Assembly: GCF_024713975.1 (NCBI RefSeq)
Contig: NC_091115.1
Coordinates: forward strand, 4,434,501-4,498,500
From: Paralichthys olivaceus
Lineage: Eukaryota > Chordata > Actinopteri > Pleuronectiformes > Paralichthyidae
DNA: 64,000 nt
Direction: 5' to 3'
The position numbers and the translations under genes were made by a program. This document shows, piece after piece, positions 1 to 23,692 of this stretch. The stretch's first letter is position 1, and the number at the start of each line of letters is the position of its first letter. The notes beneath the pieces were generated by a model. It was not told where the DNA came from. It searched no databases and worked only from the letters and a program-made list of their open reading frames with translations.

Positions 1-1141
1 AAATACACACTGCAGGTTTTTTATGAGATTTCTCAACCCTGCTCGGTCACTGAAAACATCTTTGGAAGGACACGGTTAATTCTTCACTCATCAGCTTTAA
101 GAGTTGAACCACAGGCTGCTCACATCCCTGTTCGTCCCGTCTGGTTTCTCTCTCACCGCCACAGTTCAGTCCTGTAATGATTAATAAAACAGGATTTAAT
201 CAGAAAACTGAAGCAGTCATTTTGCATTCATTGAACTGAAGCCTCACCAAAAACTCTCCATCGCTCTTTCTTGTTTCTTCTACAAGCTCATTCGCCTTTG
301 AGTCTGCACACTGGGATGACACTTCCTCCTGTGAACTCCAGCCCCCTGCATCCTCATTATTACCTCACACACACACACACACACACGCACACAAATGCAT
401 GCTCTGTTCTCACCAATCCACTTCTTCCCACTCTCTTTCGCCTTCTCTGTCAATTTCTGCTCACCAAAGGCTACTGTCTGACTCATGCCTGGCCTCTTCG
501 TGGCCTTTACTTCCGTCCTAATTGTCTGGCTCCCACTGGCACTTTGCGAGGCGTCGGACTTCGCTCTCTGCTCTGAGCTCACACTTCCTCCTGCACCCAG
601 CGCCCCACATTTCACAAATCATACTCTCTCTCTTTTTTTCCAGACTGTTTTCTCCCGTCATAAAATTACTGTTCATGTCAGTCATCGGTGTGAAGATGTC
701 CTACGCGTCTTCATTTCATTAAACTGAATTTACAGTTTACATTTCCAACTGTTAAACTGCAGCAAATCGCAGCTCTGCCTCTCAGTGAGCCTTCAAAACA
801 GCAACATGAGGTTTGATCTCGAAGCTGCTCTCACCCTGGATTGTCACGGTGCTGCATTTTAATGATGTGTTTTTTTATACCGAGGGGCGACTTTACTTTT
901 TTTGTTGCGCTCTCCTGTGTTGTGTGTTTGCTTCTCGAGACGATGAGACTCAGCTCCAGCTCGTCCAGTTTTAGAGAATCTGAGAAGAAGTAAAAGCTCC
1001 CGCCTGTCAAATGAATTGTTTTCCTTGCACATTAAAAATTAGCTTTGGATTCTACTGAAGAAAAACCTATCTTACCACGTCTCCCTTCCTCTGGATGATT
1101 GCTGGGCCTGAGTTCTTATCCCACCTACCCCCCCCCTCCAG
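1..1141 (+). other. magi2: magi2 intron (partial)
   Basis: This stretch precedes the first recognisable magi2 exon and ends in a pyrimidine-rich tract and CAG acceptor at 1141. It holds a short (CA)n run at about 366-390. I see no exon, RNA gene or mobile element in it. Confidence 0.7.
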
Positions 1142-11541
<10,400 letters not shown>

Positions 11542-11682
11542 CACCGCAGCTCCTGCAGGAGACAGTGGCCACACTCATCTGAGCTAATCCACCACATCTG
11601 GATGAATCCACCATCCTCACACCCTCCTGTGCTTCTTTATCCCCCCCCCACTTACTCCTGTTCTCCCATGAGTCGAAACCAC

Positions 11683-11716
11683 GGGGCGGGCGGGCGGGGG
11701 GGGGGGGGGGGGGGGG
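11683..11716 (+). repeat. G-rich tract with quadruplex potential
   Basis: GGGGCGGGCGGGCGG followed by an uninterrupted G run, in the early magi2 3' UTR. It has four or more G tracts with one-base loops on the sense strand. Confidence 0.7.
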
Positions 11717-14628
11717 CAGGGTGATCTGGACCACGTGTTTTTAGAAGTTTATTTATGATACTGTACTCTAAATTATTTTGAGAAATATTTTACACCCACC
11801 ACCTTAAGAACTGGTAAATCATCCACTTTTAAAAATATATGGAAGAGCAAGTAGAATGTGTGTGAAGTGTGGCGAGGGGGGGGAAATCATTCTGGGGGGT
11901 GGGGGGGTACAGACTTTGAAAAACTCCTCCCTGAACGTAACTTGGGGACAAACATGCAAATATAAAACAACTTGACAGGAAGCAACTGTCGGGTGCCGTT
12001 GGATTTTTTTTATATCTCTTCACAGCGGAGTCTATTTTATGAAACAGAATGTGCAGAAGAAGGTTTGCCTGTTTTTGACGTGAGCGAATGGAACAAAGCG
12101 TGACAGCGGAGATGATACTCATCAACAGAACTTTGCCTTAACAGAGACTGTGTGGGCCTGAATCTGTCTTGAATACTCTATCAGATGATTATAGACATAG
12201 ATATATTATAATGAATATGAATATGTGGGATCATTTTTGTAAATAAGATCATCTTTAAGCGAGCGGAACCTTACAGCTGAGCCGACGGAAATTACAGTCC
12301 TGGATTTTACGAGCAGACCAGCGAGACACGGACCAGAACTTTCACCACGTCGACGCCCCCCCCCCGCTTCTACAAGGCCTACACTTGGAAACAGTTCGGC
12401 GAGGGGGTCGTCTCCATCCGCCGTCTTCTCATTTCTGTGCTCAACGAACAAAGCAATCCACAGCGGTGGCGTCCGGTCGGATGCTGAGAGAAGTAGAGGC
12501 AGAGTGCCTTAGACTGACAGAGAGGTCATAAAGGTTCAACTCCCAAACACTTGAGAAGGTTCAACACAGGCTGCTATACCAACACCAACTACAGAGTATA
12601 AACAAGAAACTGTATTTTTTACATACGCGAGTGTTGAGGTGAAATACATCATTTACTTCATGTGTGGAAATGAGTCCATTACCAGAGAACTTAACGCCCC
12701 GTGTTTGTGCTCGCAGTTCATTTTGGGTCACTAGACTTTTCATTACTGATTTCTTAATGAGGTCTGACAACAGTCATTTCCATGAATTATCGTTTATACA
12801 ACGTGGAATAATTAAATGTCAGCTCGTGCCAGAGCTCCGCACCCAAACCAAACAGAATCAGTACAATCTGATATTGAGTCATCCAAGAGTCCTGTCAAAC
12901 AGGCCCTGATTTTAAAAATGAAACATTTCTATTTGGGCCGAGACGAGGCTGCACTTGTGTAATCATCACAATATGATGAGCTTTCAGTGACTGTGTCCAC
13001 ACTGTGTGTTATTCCCTGTACGTGTTAATTTTATTATCGTTCCGTTTTTATTTTTACACAATAACCTGACAATTGACCGCCTTCCATCGCTCGATTCTTT
13101 CGGGAAACAATGGCCGCTGGATTTCAGACTAACAGCTGAGCTGTCATTTCTTAGCAGCGAAGTTTTCTAAAATGACAACTTGTCGCCTGGAGGCTTCATC
13201 CGCTCCACAAGTTTTGGGGATGTGACGTCTCGTTCATCTTTGTGTCCAGTGTACGGCTGATTGGTTGGAGAGTATTTGAACAGCAGGACAAAACTGCACA
13301 TTTAGACCATGCTACTTTAAGCATGCTCACAGGTAGTAAACCTTTCAAACCTGCTGTTTCTACCACTCACTGCTGCTAAGCTATGATTGAATCCCTGTGT
13401 GGGGGAGGGGGTTCAGTGAACAATGTACAAATCGTCTCCCGTCATCTGAATCTTTTTAACTGAAGTTTCCGAGCAGTCAAACAAGCCAACATTGAAGAGA
13501 AAATCATTTTATTGCATAATACCAGAGCAAATGTTTCCTCTCCTTCCTCTGCAGCGAGAAGGTCCAACAGCGTTCGGATAATGAGAGAGCGAAGGGAGAA
13601 TAGTCATTATGTTTGCCACTGTAATCCGTAATTACACGAGGACTAAGCAGACTGACTTTAAAGCACAATCGCACACAGTAAGTTTGGGATATATGAATTA
13701 TTATGTCACAGAAAATCATCAGCCAGGCACAGACGGCACCGCCCCCTCAGTCACAAAACAAGCCCCGACCCTGAGTTTTCCACTTTGTCAGACTAAAGGT
13801 AGAAATCGCTGCCTGTGAACTGTGTCCTCCTGGGCTGCTGCTTTATTTTCTGACCTCTGTTTTGAAGCAGAAAACAAACATACATGCATTTTTTTTTTTT
13901 TTTTTTGGCTCAGCCTTTGCACAAGTCACTGCTCTCTCCATCCGAGCCGTCTCCATTGAACCAAATTGTCGGTAGTTTGCTCTGGAAAGCTGAAAGAACA
14001 AGAAACGAAGTGTGTGTTGAGGGAAGAAAAAAAAAAACGGCACAGGCTGCACCATAAACTCTCAAACAGCTCAGCATCACTGTGTAGTGTAATGGCATCG
14101 TGTAAACCCCCGAACAAATATCTCTATAAATATGACTCTGTGTACTATTGACAGTCACAAAGAGTGTAAGTGGAGCAATTATTTTTATGAAATGCAACGC
14201 TATGGATATATTAACTTTTGCAAAAATCTTGTTTACCTGTAAGATATTCTGAAACGGTGTCAAAAATAAAAGAAAATCTTGACACAACATGGAAGATTCA
14301 TTGAGGAGATGCTGCTGTGTGATTTATTACGGTTGCCTGGTTTCGGTAAAGCACATGTTACATGGGTAACACTTGACTTTAAAACCAAATACACTGTTTG
14401 TTATGTACAGAACTGTTTCCAGAGCATGAATATCCTCACACTGCTTCTTCTTCCTCTGCAGTGTCTCTGTTTGGCCACACAGGGGCGGTCTGATGGCGAA
14501 GTACAATACTGCAGAAAATACTTTCACAGACTCAGGTCCTGATTGTATATGTTACTCAAGTGTGTGTTTCCTGTAGATTTTTATATTTATATAATTACTG
14601 ACCAGGTTCTTGTCAACTTCGAGGCTTG

Positions 14629-14634
14629 AATAAA
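14629..14634 (+). terminator. magi2: candidate magi2 poly(A) signal
   Basis: AATAAA with a downstream GT-rich element. An alternative AATAAA lies at 14265-14270. Confidence 0.4.
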
Positions 14635-14650
14635 AGATCTCAGGGCTTTA

Positions 14651-15386
14651 GAGCTTGTGTGCACATCAGCCAAGTCTCCACTAGAGGTCAGCATAGTCTA
14701 GGTTTATATTATCATGCATCTGCTTAGTTTCATAATTTTTTTTCAATTTATATAAAGTTATTAGTCAGACTCTTATAAAATTGTTCAGGGATTTTTATAA
14801 ATTACACAACTTCACACATTCTGTAATAAAGGGGATAATACATTTGAAGCAGCTTTAGAAAGGTCACTAGTGTTCACACTTCCTCTTGTGGTTTTCTGGT
14901 AAATGCACATCCTGGGACCTCCTGTGACATCCTGTGACATCCTGTCCCCATGACACTACAGTTGGCATCTTTGTGCATTTAAGAGTAGATTTGACACCTC
15001 AGTATGAGCCCACTTCTTCTTTTTTTTCTGATTTTGTGAAGGAAACGTTGAATATACTCACAAGCTTAAAGAAGACATCCATGCACGTGTGGAGACGATG
15101 CAGGGTACAGCGAGACGAACGATAACACGCTCCCCTGCAGAGGTAGCGCAGGTCGGGTGCTTGTACTATCACTCCTGAGCTGTGTGTCTCGAGTCCAGGC
15201 CTCGACACACAGAGGAAGCAGTGCAGGGCTGAAGAACCACCTTTGACATGTTAATGAAACGGCACACGGTCTCTCACATTTTACAGATTGTTGGGCTCAA
15301 ATGCTCAGAGATGGAGAGTTGAGATAAACAGTGTGTTATGTTTTGTGTAAGCTTCACAAAAGTCTGTTTACCAGTTTGACTCACAG

Positions 15387-15419
<33 letters not shown>

Positions 15420-16805
15420 TGTTGTAATTGGCAGTAGACATGACTCAGATTTTCTCGGCAGTATCTGATGGACTGCTTCACCTCCTCCGCTGACTTCTCT
15501 CCCTCACTGAAGAGCTTCATGTTATCAGCAAAACAACTGCACTGCTGAGGAAACACAAGATGAACTCACTGTGCTGCGAATTAACAAAGTACATTTACTT
15601 CATTTACTTAAGCATCTGTACTAAGTAGATTTATTTTCAGGTAATTTCATATATCCGTACCTTCTACTGCTATATCTGTGTTTTAATACAACAAGAAACA
15701 AACTATTTTTAATATATTTGTATGCCTGTAAGATTAGAATCCTGAAAAACATCCTCATCTGAAGGATTATAAATCATCGAGGCTCCTCGGATCATCCAGC
15801 TCCACTGATACTTTGTTTTCCTGTATGAAAGTTGATTCCCTCTAATCTCACCGTCGCCTCACTTGTGCACTTTCACGTGGGAAGAAGAACCCGAAGAAGC
15901 TGCGAGTGAAACTTCTGCTCCCTCGATGTTTGTTAGCAACACTGTCTGTGAGTTGCAGGAGAAAATAATCAACTCGTTTGGGAGCAGAGCAGGTTGTAGA
16001 AATCCCTGAGTATGCTCAGTTAAAAAGCTCCATGAAGGTGAATCATACTGACAGAGGAACAGCCGTGACTTTCTACTCTAAACATTTTCTGCAATCAGCG
16101 AAATATTACAAGCTGAGACACAGTGAAATCAATTTCTCCGAGGAAGATTACAAGTACAAGTACTACGTTGCACAACAAGGATTACCTGCAGAGGGGAATA
16201 TTGAATCTGTTCACTTTAGATTTAACATTTGTAGAAATTCCTTAAAGCCAAAAGTCCTAGAACATGTGCTATCAGGCCACCTTGACCTTTGACCTCTGAC
16301 CACCCAAACCTTATCAGTTGATCCATCACAGTGTTCTGAGATCATTTAGTTGCTGTAGCAACAACAGCAAAGTCTGTGCCCTTCAGCTGAGTCGAAACTC
16401 TGTTGGATTCATATTGAAGCTGTGAGATGTGGAGTAATGGCACCAACTGGAGCTTTAAAGTGTTCTCCAGGCAACCGGCTGGATCATAACCAGCACGGTG
16501 GTATTTGATGCCTGCCACTTGATATCTTTAATTATGCATGAGCAGGGAATTAAATGACCCCCCCTCCTGTGTGTTTATGCGGACGTCGATAGCACAGGTC
16601 TGTCCCGACAACAGGTTTCTGCTGCAGAGTGATGGATCATTAAGGTAAATAATTTAAAGACGTGGTTTGAGAGTATCTGGGTCATTAGATTGGTTTGAAC
16701 TTGTCTTATTATATATGTCAACATTATTTCAGGTCACAATGAAGAGTGAGATCATTTACAGGCCATGGCTCCATAACAAATACAAATATGGCAATAACCC
16801 AAATC

Positions 16806-16840
<35 letters not shown>

Positions 16841-17130
16841 AATGTGTAAATGTAGAAACAGTGGATTCAAGATCATCTGATAGAATTCATGAGTGACACA
16901 AGTGTCTGACCCACAGAATGTCTGTGCACGGCCCTGCAAATGTATTTAATTAACTGTTTTAAAATAATATTAATTAATTATGATCAACTATACAAATTAT
17001 GATTATGATCAATAATCAATGAAGCACTGAAGTGTGTGTGTTGTTGTGTTTTAACTTTCATCATCACTCTGTTAGAAATCAGTCCCAGAACAAAATGACT
17101 GCACGTGTTTCCTCCTTCACTCCTCAGATT
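14651..17130. other. intergenic region between magi2 and far2
   Basis: No gene is visible. It holds a CT/CA microsatellite at about 15390-15419, a (TA)n run at 16809-16838, and the AT-rich segment TTTAATTATGCATGAGC near 16528 that resembles a conserved noncoding element. Confidence 0.6.
16809..16838. repeat. (TA)n microsatellite
   Basis: An uninterrupted run of about 15 TA units. Confidence 0.9.
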
Positions 17131-17880
17131 TTTCAATGAAGTCTGGCGGCGCCCGCTTCTCACGCAGCAGAGCGGCGTGTTCCTGCGGGACGAGGGGAGG
17201 GCCTGCGGGGCCTGCGGTGGGGGGGGGACACGCCCTGCCCCCTCAGTGTGACCGGGTCCTGCCTCTGTCGTCCGCAGACACACGCTCACAGGCGGGCAGG
17301 CGGGCCGTGCATCAGCGGGGGGAAGAACCGGGCGTCTACTGACGGTGGAATCCCAGCAGCCAGAGCCCAGGGGCGGCCGGTGGGAGGAGGCAGAGAGTCC
17401 GCAGCTGCCGCACACTCAGCCTCTTTGACAACCGCGGGAGGAAGGAGCAGCCCGCACCGACTGATGTCCACGGTAAGGAGCGTTTTTTTTTATCCCCCTT
17501 TTCCTCCTGAAAACAGCGGCTGTGTCTGTGTGGGAATGCGGGGCTGAGCATGGCTCCGCGGAGGAGGCGGCGGGGCGTCGTGGCAGTGGCACGCCGCCTC
17601 TGGAGCATCTTCCTCTGGGTCTGCCGCGGGAGAGAGCATCCACGCGCCGGGGAGGAGAACACCCACCCGGTAACATGGATACAGGCGGCGGGGGTGGAGT
17701 GTTGATTTGTACCGTGTGTTCGTGTTGCGGTGGACGGTTGTGTTTTCACGTAGTTAGCGCAAAGCTGTAGCCGCCTCCGACGGCAGGCAGGGCGGCAGAC
17801 AGCCGGACACGAGCCGCGGTCAGCGTGGAGGAGCCGCGGGGAGCTAGCAACAGTTAGCCGCTACACGTCCGGAGCTCGGC
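17130..17880. promoter_or_regulatory. far2: CpG island / far2 promoter
   Basis: A sharply GC- and CpG-rich block (for example TCTGGCGGCGCCCGC) inside AT-rich surroundings. It contains a perfect splice donor ACG|GTAAGG at 17472. With no other gene on either strand nearby, the next exon downstream in matching phase is the far2 start-codon exon, so this is most likely the far2 promoter. The transcription start cannot be placed by eye. Confidence 0.75.
17400..17472 (+). other. far2: far2 exon 1, 3' end (5' UTR or alternative N-terminus)
   Basis: The right edge is the donor ACG|GTAAGG; the left edge is unknown and set arbitrarily. An ATG at 17464 (ATG TCC ACG) is in phase 0 with exon 2, and no stop lies between it and the standard far2 ATG once spliced. 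The context is weak (C at -3, T at +4), so most ribosomes would probably pass it. Confidence 0.55.
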
Positions 17881-18488
17881 CTTCAAAACAAAAGCACATA
17901 ACTAATACACATAATATTCCACCTATTTCAGCGTTATAACTAAAAACAATATGTTTTAGATATAAATCATGATGTGGTGTTTTTTAAGGAAGCGGTAACT
18001 TCTAATGCATGAGGAGAAACACTTCAAAACTCAATCATTTCATTAACTGTATTTAATATAAATGCAAACATTTTGTTTTATTCATTAATTAATAACGTTA
18101 GTTAATTAAAAAAACTGTATTTACTGCCAGTTTTTCTCAGAAGTCAGAATTGGGCTGCTTTTTTGTTTTACATTTTATATTTTTTAATTGATCATGTTTT
18201 GGAAGTGTTGGTTGAGCACCACGAATCTATAATGCGAGTAATAACTAGTTATTCCAGATCTATAAATAATAATATAATAATAATAAATATCTATATAAAT
18301 AAAGTCCATTTACCATCCGACGTATCCTCCGGCAGCCTTTTTGTTTTATTGTGTAACGTGTTACAGGAAGTGGTGTGTTAACCATTTCTGTCTGTTCGTC
18401 ATCAAACGGAACGTGTTAGCAGGAATTTATGAAAACGTCAAATTCGTAAATATTGTTGTGACGATCGAAGCGATAAATAATAGAAGAG

Positions 18489-18490
<2 letters not shown>

Positions 18491-18558
<68 letters not shown>
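18491..18558. repeat. (GT)n microsatellite
   Basis: An almost pure run of about 33 GT units, preceded by GAGAGA. Confidence 0.95.
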
Positions 18559-18560
<2 letters not shown>

Positions 18561-21500
18561 GCCAGTCGTTTGAATCAGCTCCTGGCTGAGGATGAAGATG
18601 AGCCTCCTCATCATGAATGTGCCTCAGGGTCTGAGTTCACCTCCATTTTTATATAATCTCTATATTATTCATTCATTAATATTCCCACCAGCTCAGGTGC
18701 ACATCAGACCACAGACCCTGAGATCTAATAGAAATTCCCTCAGTGTGTGTGGTGTTAACATTCCGCCACCTTCATATATTTAAACAGAAATGTTAAACCC
18801 CCATGATCCTCCTCATAACATTGCAAAATGTAAAACTTCATCACCCCGATATCTATAAAATCTCTGTGACTAAATCAGCACGATGTGCGACGGTGTGAAA
18901 CCAAAGTGTGATGATTTGACACAGAATTAAAGTTGTGGTCACTCACACAGTCTCTTCCCCCAATAAGATCAAACTTCATCATGATCTGTGCCATTTTCAG
19001 TTCCACTGGTTTATTATATATATATATATATATTATATAATTGTATTCTCTGCCGGAAATGTTGCAAACAAGCTGAACAAAAACCAAAAAACGATTTTAT
19101 CTTTTTCTCTCCTTTTTGTACTATCAGTGGAACGATCGTCACAGACCTGACCAACATTTGATTAACCACCGTTAACTGCTGCATGTTATTGAAACAGACA
19201 TGCTTAGACTTTTATTGTTGTAGATCTACAATCATTTGGTCATTTAAGGTCATGAAACGAAATCAGTTTGCCTGATTTCATATCTTCAGAATTGTTTGAA
19301 GAGTTCAGAACTCAAAGATACTGTGTTTAATGTGCTGTGAGCTGAGAAGCAGCAGGTTAGTGATGAAAACCATTTATTAACTCCTCAAATTAGTTCCTTA
19401 GTCGTCTTCTATTGATTAACTATCTAATGGTTGCGGCTGTATTAAAGTGTCATCATTAATCTTGTCAGATCTGTACTAAACAGGTTAATGATGCTGAATA
19501 TTTTCCTTTTGTTCACACAAACATGCATAATTCAAACACAACAAACCAACAGGGTCCCAACCCTGGTCAATATTAGACGTTTGTCTTTATTTATTATATT
19601 TACTCAGTCATGAAACTGCTCCCTTTGAAATATTTGAACACATGACGCCTCCGGCACATGTTGAATGAAACAAGCTCCATTGTGAAATGTGGGGATATTG
19701 CTTAATTTATTCTATATATAAAGTCTGTGACATATGGTGTGAGCAGATTTCCCTCCAGGTGTTTTGATGTACGATGATAAATACTGCTCGTCTATATCGC
19801 AGCTATAAAAGACCTGTGAGCTGATTTCTAAATCGGGATCACAAAAAGCTAATTATCATCACAGGACGACCTATATTTTGTTCTCAGTTCAGTGTAATAT
19901 ATTCATAGCTTTATTAAGTATGATCAGATGCTTCTAGTAAGACTTTTAAAATCATATACGTGGCTGCTCTCGAGGTGGATGATGCTTTATTTTTTAGAGA
20001 TGTTAAAGTTTGACAAAGTTCTTTTTCCTTAAAAAAAAGATCTGGGCCGGACTGCTCTCTTCTTTCAATATCCTCTAGTAGAGCCTGACCGAAATATCAG
20101 TAAGCTGATGTGAAAATGTAAAAAGTATTTTACTCAGTGATATTGGCACCGGCCTTATCCTCTACTTTAATTTCCTCCTCTTGCAGCCCTCCTTAAATCT
20201 CTAGAACTTAAGTAGACGTGTTTCTTTTCAGTCGTCCTCCTCCCGTGTGTTTCCAAACCACAGAGAGAAGTAACACAGTACATTAAGTTTCTTCTTCATC
20301 TTTGGTGTTGGGCTGTTACACAAGGCTGTGATACAAAGACTCTCTGAGACGAGGGGATTGCACTGGTTGAAACCTGCTGGTTTAGTGTCAGCGTTAGAGG
20401 AAGAATGTGTGTGGAAGGTTAAAAGTTTCTGACAATTCAGCTCTCGAGTCACCATGTTCACTTCGAAATGTTTTTCTTATCACCTACAGATATTCAATTA
20501 ACCTGCATCAACTATAGTGGCACATTCAGGAGAGCACTTCTCTCAGCCAAGGTCAAATTATCCTACACTTTAAAATAAAAATATAAAAACAATCTAATCT
20601 GCATCCAGATCAAAATTTAAGTTTGGTGGAAGTTGGTTCAGTGTCTTGAGTTTCTTGTGGATTGAGTTGACGAATGACGAAATTGTTCCAGTTTTAATTA
20701 ACTAGTATTTTCCAAGTTTCATGGAATCTATTGAATCGTTTTCAAGGTTTTTCACGCTGGTCACGGCTGTTAAACTTCATTCCATTCTACCATTTTTGAG
20801 ATTTTAGATCTACATTGTGAGATAACATCACAACACAACACTGGATGCTTCACCTTTGCTCTAATTTGAATGTGTGGGAAGTTACAGAATGCTCTTCTGT
20901 GATTGTTTGTGCCGTCTCCTCACCTGGTCTTGCGAGTCCAACCTGCGTTACAGCTGCTGAATAGTGTCGGATACGATAAATGCTTTAATTTAAGAGTAAG
21001 AAACTGAATAGTTTAGTAAAACAAACAACAAACAGAAAAATGATGTAGGTGTTTATTTAAAAAAACTTAAACTGAATAAGATAAAAGTAGCACACACACT
21101 GTTTGTGCCATTCCTGCAGGGCCAGGCCTTATGAAGGAGTGGCGTCCCTGCACCTGTGGTCGACTGGTTCTCATGGGAACACCCAGATAGGTTTGAATCA
21201 GCATTTGGTGGATGGTAAGGATAGATGAGCTGGAGAAAGGGGCCACAGCCACAACACGGAGGGATTGTGTTGATCCCACATTCACCCTGAGGATAAACCT
21301 TTCAGAAATGACTTTCTTTTTTACTGTGGCTGAAATAATCACAACAATAATCTCAATAATAATCTCTCCATATGTGGTTCTCCTGAGCCCCCTGGCTTGT
21401 TGATAACCAGAGGGGAGATTATGCATTGTATGACGCTGAACCCCACATAGACTTGGGTTATCTGTTAACAGCTTGTCCACGGAAGCTAATGGAAAGGATG

Positions 21501-21985
21501 TTAGGTGTTATTTGTTATTTTTACATTTGTGTTTGAGAGCTGAATCTAAAGCTGCTTTCAAACAGGCACGGAACTAAAGTTGTATGTGGAAATGCAAATG
21601 TCCGAGTTAGTTGCTCCAGAACTTTTTTACTGCCGGCCCTCTTAGTAAAAAGTCCAGAAACAGACGTGAAACTGAAAAGATGTAGGAAATATCTCAGGAG
21701 GAAAAAGAGGAGCCACGCACCTACTAGACGTTAATGTACATGTCAACTTGGAAAGAAAACAGGATTTGAAAGCTACTGGTGGAGTCTTATAATCTTTATT
21801 ATTGACCTTGTGGCTGCAGGGTTACTTTGCTGTCTGAGGACTAATTGAGGATTATTCATAAAGGAAACATCGGAAATTCCTCAAAGTAGGAATTACTCCA
21901 ACGGTTTATTCAAACAGCCTACCAAACAAGGCACCCTCGTTCAAACAAGAGGAACAAGAGGAACAAGATTGTCTCAAGGTGAAGC

Positions 21986-22030
21986 ACTGACAGGCTTGTC
22001 TGGACTGACAGGCTTGTCTGGACTGACAGG
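21986..22030. repeat. 18-bp tandem repeat, about 2.5 copies
   Basis: The unit ACTGACAGGCTTGTCTGG is repeated exactly twice, followed by a partial third copy. Confidence 0.9.
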
Positions 22031-23529
22031 GCACTCACGCCCCTTAGCTGCTGTTAATGTGAAACTCGTTACATGTGTTTAGTGTTTTATTTTTAAGGGA
22101 GTAACAGAGAAAAACCTCTGGGGCTAATTTAGAGACATGTTCGTCTGGGACCCAACCTTGCTCTCCATATCTGGAAGTTGTTGGATGAATGCCTAGCCTC
22201 CCATACATCGACCTTGTGGCTGGCAGCCAAAGATACGCATAGTTTCCTCCATACGTCAGTCTCTGCACTCCCCGTGAACTGAGCCTGTCTAACATGGTAT
22301 TTCCTCTTTCTTCTTGCCCCACCCGATGGCTCGAGCAGAAATGAGAGAACATGATCTTATTGCGATCATATCCTCCTGACAAACGACACAATGCAGCAGA
22401 AGTGGACGGGTGCACGAGAGATCAGAGGCAGCCTCTCCCAGGGCTGCTTCAAAGTGCAATGTGGAGCAGCTCGTTAAGTAAGAATGCAGGCGGGTCAGAG
22501 ACAGTAAACCTGTTTGTGTTGTTTAGAGCCAATTAGCGACTTGTTTTTGAATGTATGGGCTGTTTTCCTTTCCAAGGTATTTCCTTTTGTTTTCTAATGC
22601 CTGCTTCATTTCTGATGTGAAGCAGAATTCGTCCAAACAGCGATGAGTCCGAAAATCGAAGGGTAACGTGAGTCTCTTTAATTCATCCATCAAGGAAACT
22701 ATGCTTGATATTTGCCTCCTATGTCGACACCTGTCAGTTTAGTTTGCTATGGTAACAGCAGCCGGAGACGGGGCCAATTTACAAAGAATTCCTGCAGGTT
22801 AACGAGTTAAATATAAGATATTTTAAAAACCATACTGACGAATTTAGAGAGAGAATCATCATATTATCAATTATCTTCAAACATCTTCAACTTTAAATGA
22901 ACGTTATGAATACTTCAAAACTACGTAAACATATTTAAGACATATAACGTAATATTTGTATGTATTTGAAAGGTTTAAGGCCCTCGAAATCTCAACCGCA
23001 CCACAGTAAACATTTCAGCTCATTTTCAGCACCGCATCAGTTACTCTCGTCTGAAGGCGTGGCTCTAAAGTGGCCCCTGCATGAACCACATCTTCACTCC
23101 AGTACCAGGAAGAGAGCAGCCGTTCTCCTAATCTCTCCAACTCGTCTTGTATCCAATAGACAGCCAAAGCTGATTTCTACCTCTTTTCTCTGAAACACAC
23201 TTAAGGACATCTGACACACACATCAACAACCACCCTGTCCTGGGACAGAAATACTTGTCTTTCATTCACAGAAATTGGAAATTGGCAACAATCATCGTTT
23301 GCCTCCGATAATATCATAATGTGATTGGAATGAGCTGTGTGTGTGTGTGTACGTGTGTGTGTTTGGTGTTCCCTTGTGTCAAATAAGATACGATTATGGT
23401 GTAGAGTTAAATCCTGTCGCGTTTTCTGGAGCCTAATCTGTCCACTTGAAGAGTAAATCTGAAATAATCTGTGGGTGTTCATGCCTCTCGTTCAACAACC
23501 ATCAGTGTTGTGGTGTTTTCTACCTCGGC

Positions 23530-23692
23530 TGGATGGATGGATGGAGGGGTTGGTGGGTTGGATGGAGGGGTTGGTGGATGGATGGATGGAGGGGTTGGTG
23601 GGTTGGATGGGGGGGTTGGTGGATGGATGGATGGAGGGGTTGGTGGGTTGGATGGATGGAGGGGTTGGTGGGTTGGATGGTGGGTGGCTGGA
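23530..23692. repeat. G-rich minisatellite with higher-order pattern
   Basis: Built from GGATGG and GGGGTTGGTGG modules. A 29-base unit alternates with a 16-base unit to give an approximate 45-base higher-order period, repeated about 3.5 times. All three forward frames and some reverse frames stay open across it, which makes artefactual Gly/Trp-rich or Pro-rich reading frames. Confidence 0.9.

Larger units (their letters stand above)
11542..14650 (+). other. magi2: magi2 3' UTR (extent inferred)
   Basis: The region after the TAA is unbroken by any other gene signal. Poly(A) signals AATAAA occur at 14265-14270 and 14629-14634, the second followed by a GT-rich stretch, so a UTR of about 2.7-3.1 kb is plausible. 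A long G run lies at 11683-11716 and short C or G runs near 11880 and 12356. The true cleavage site is not shown by the sequence. Confidence 0.5.

Noticed and set aside
17136..17770. Several Arg/Gly/Pro-rich open frames in the CpG island, both strands
   Set aside because: Expected in CpG-rich DNA with few stop codons. Only the frame ending ATG TCC ACG is kept, because it joins far2 exon 2 in phase.
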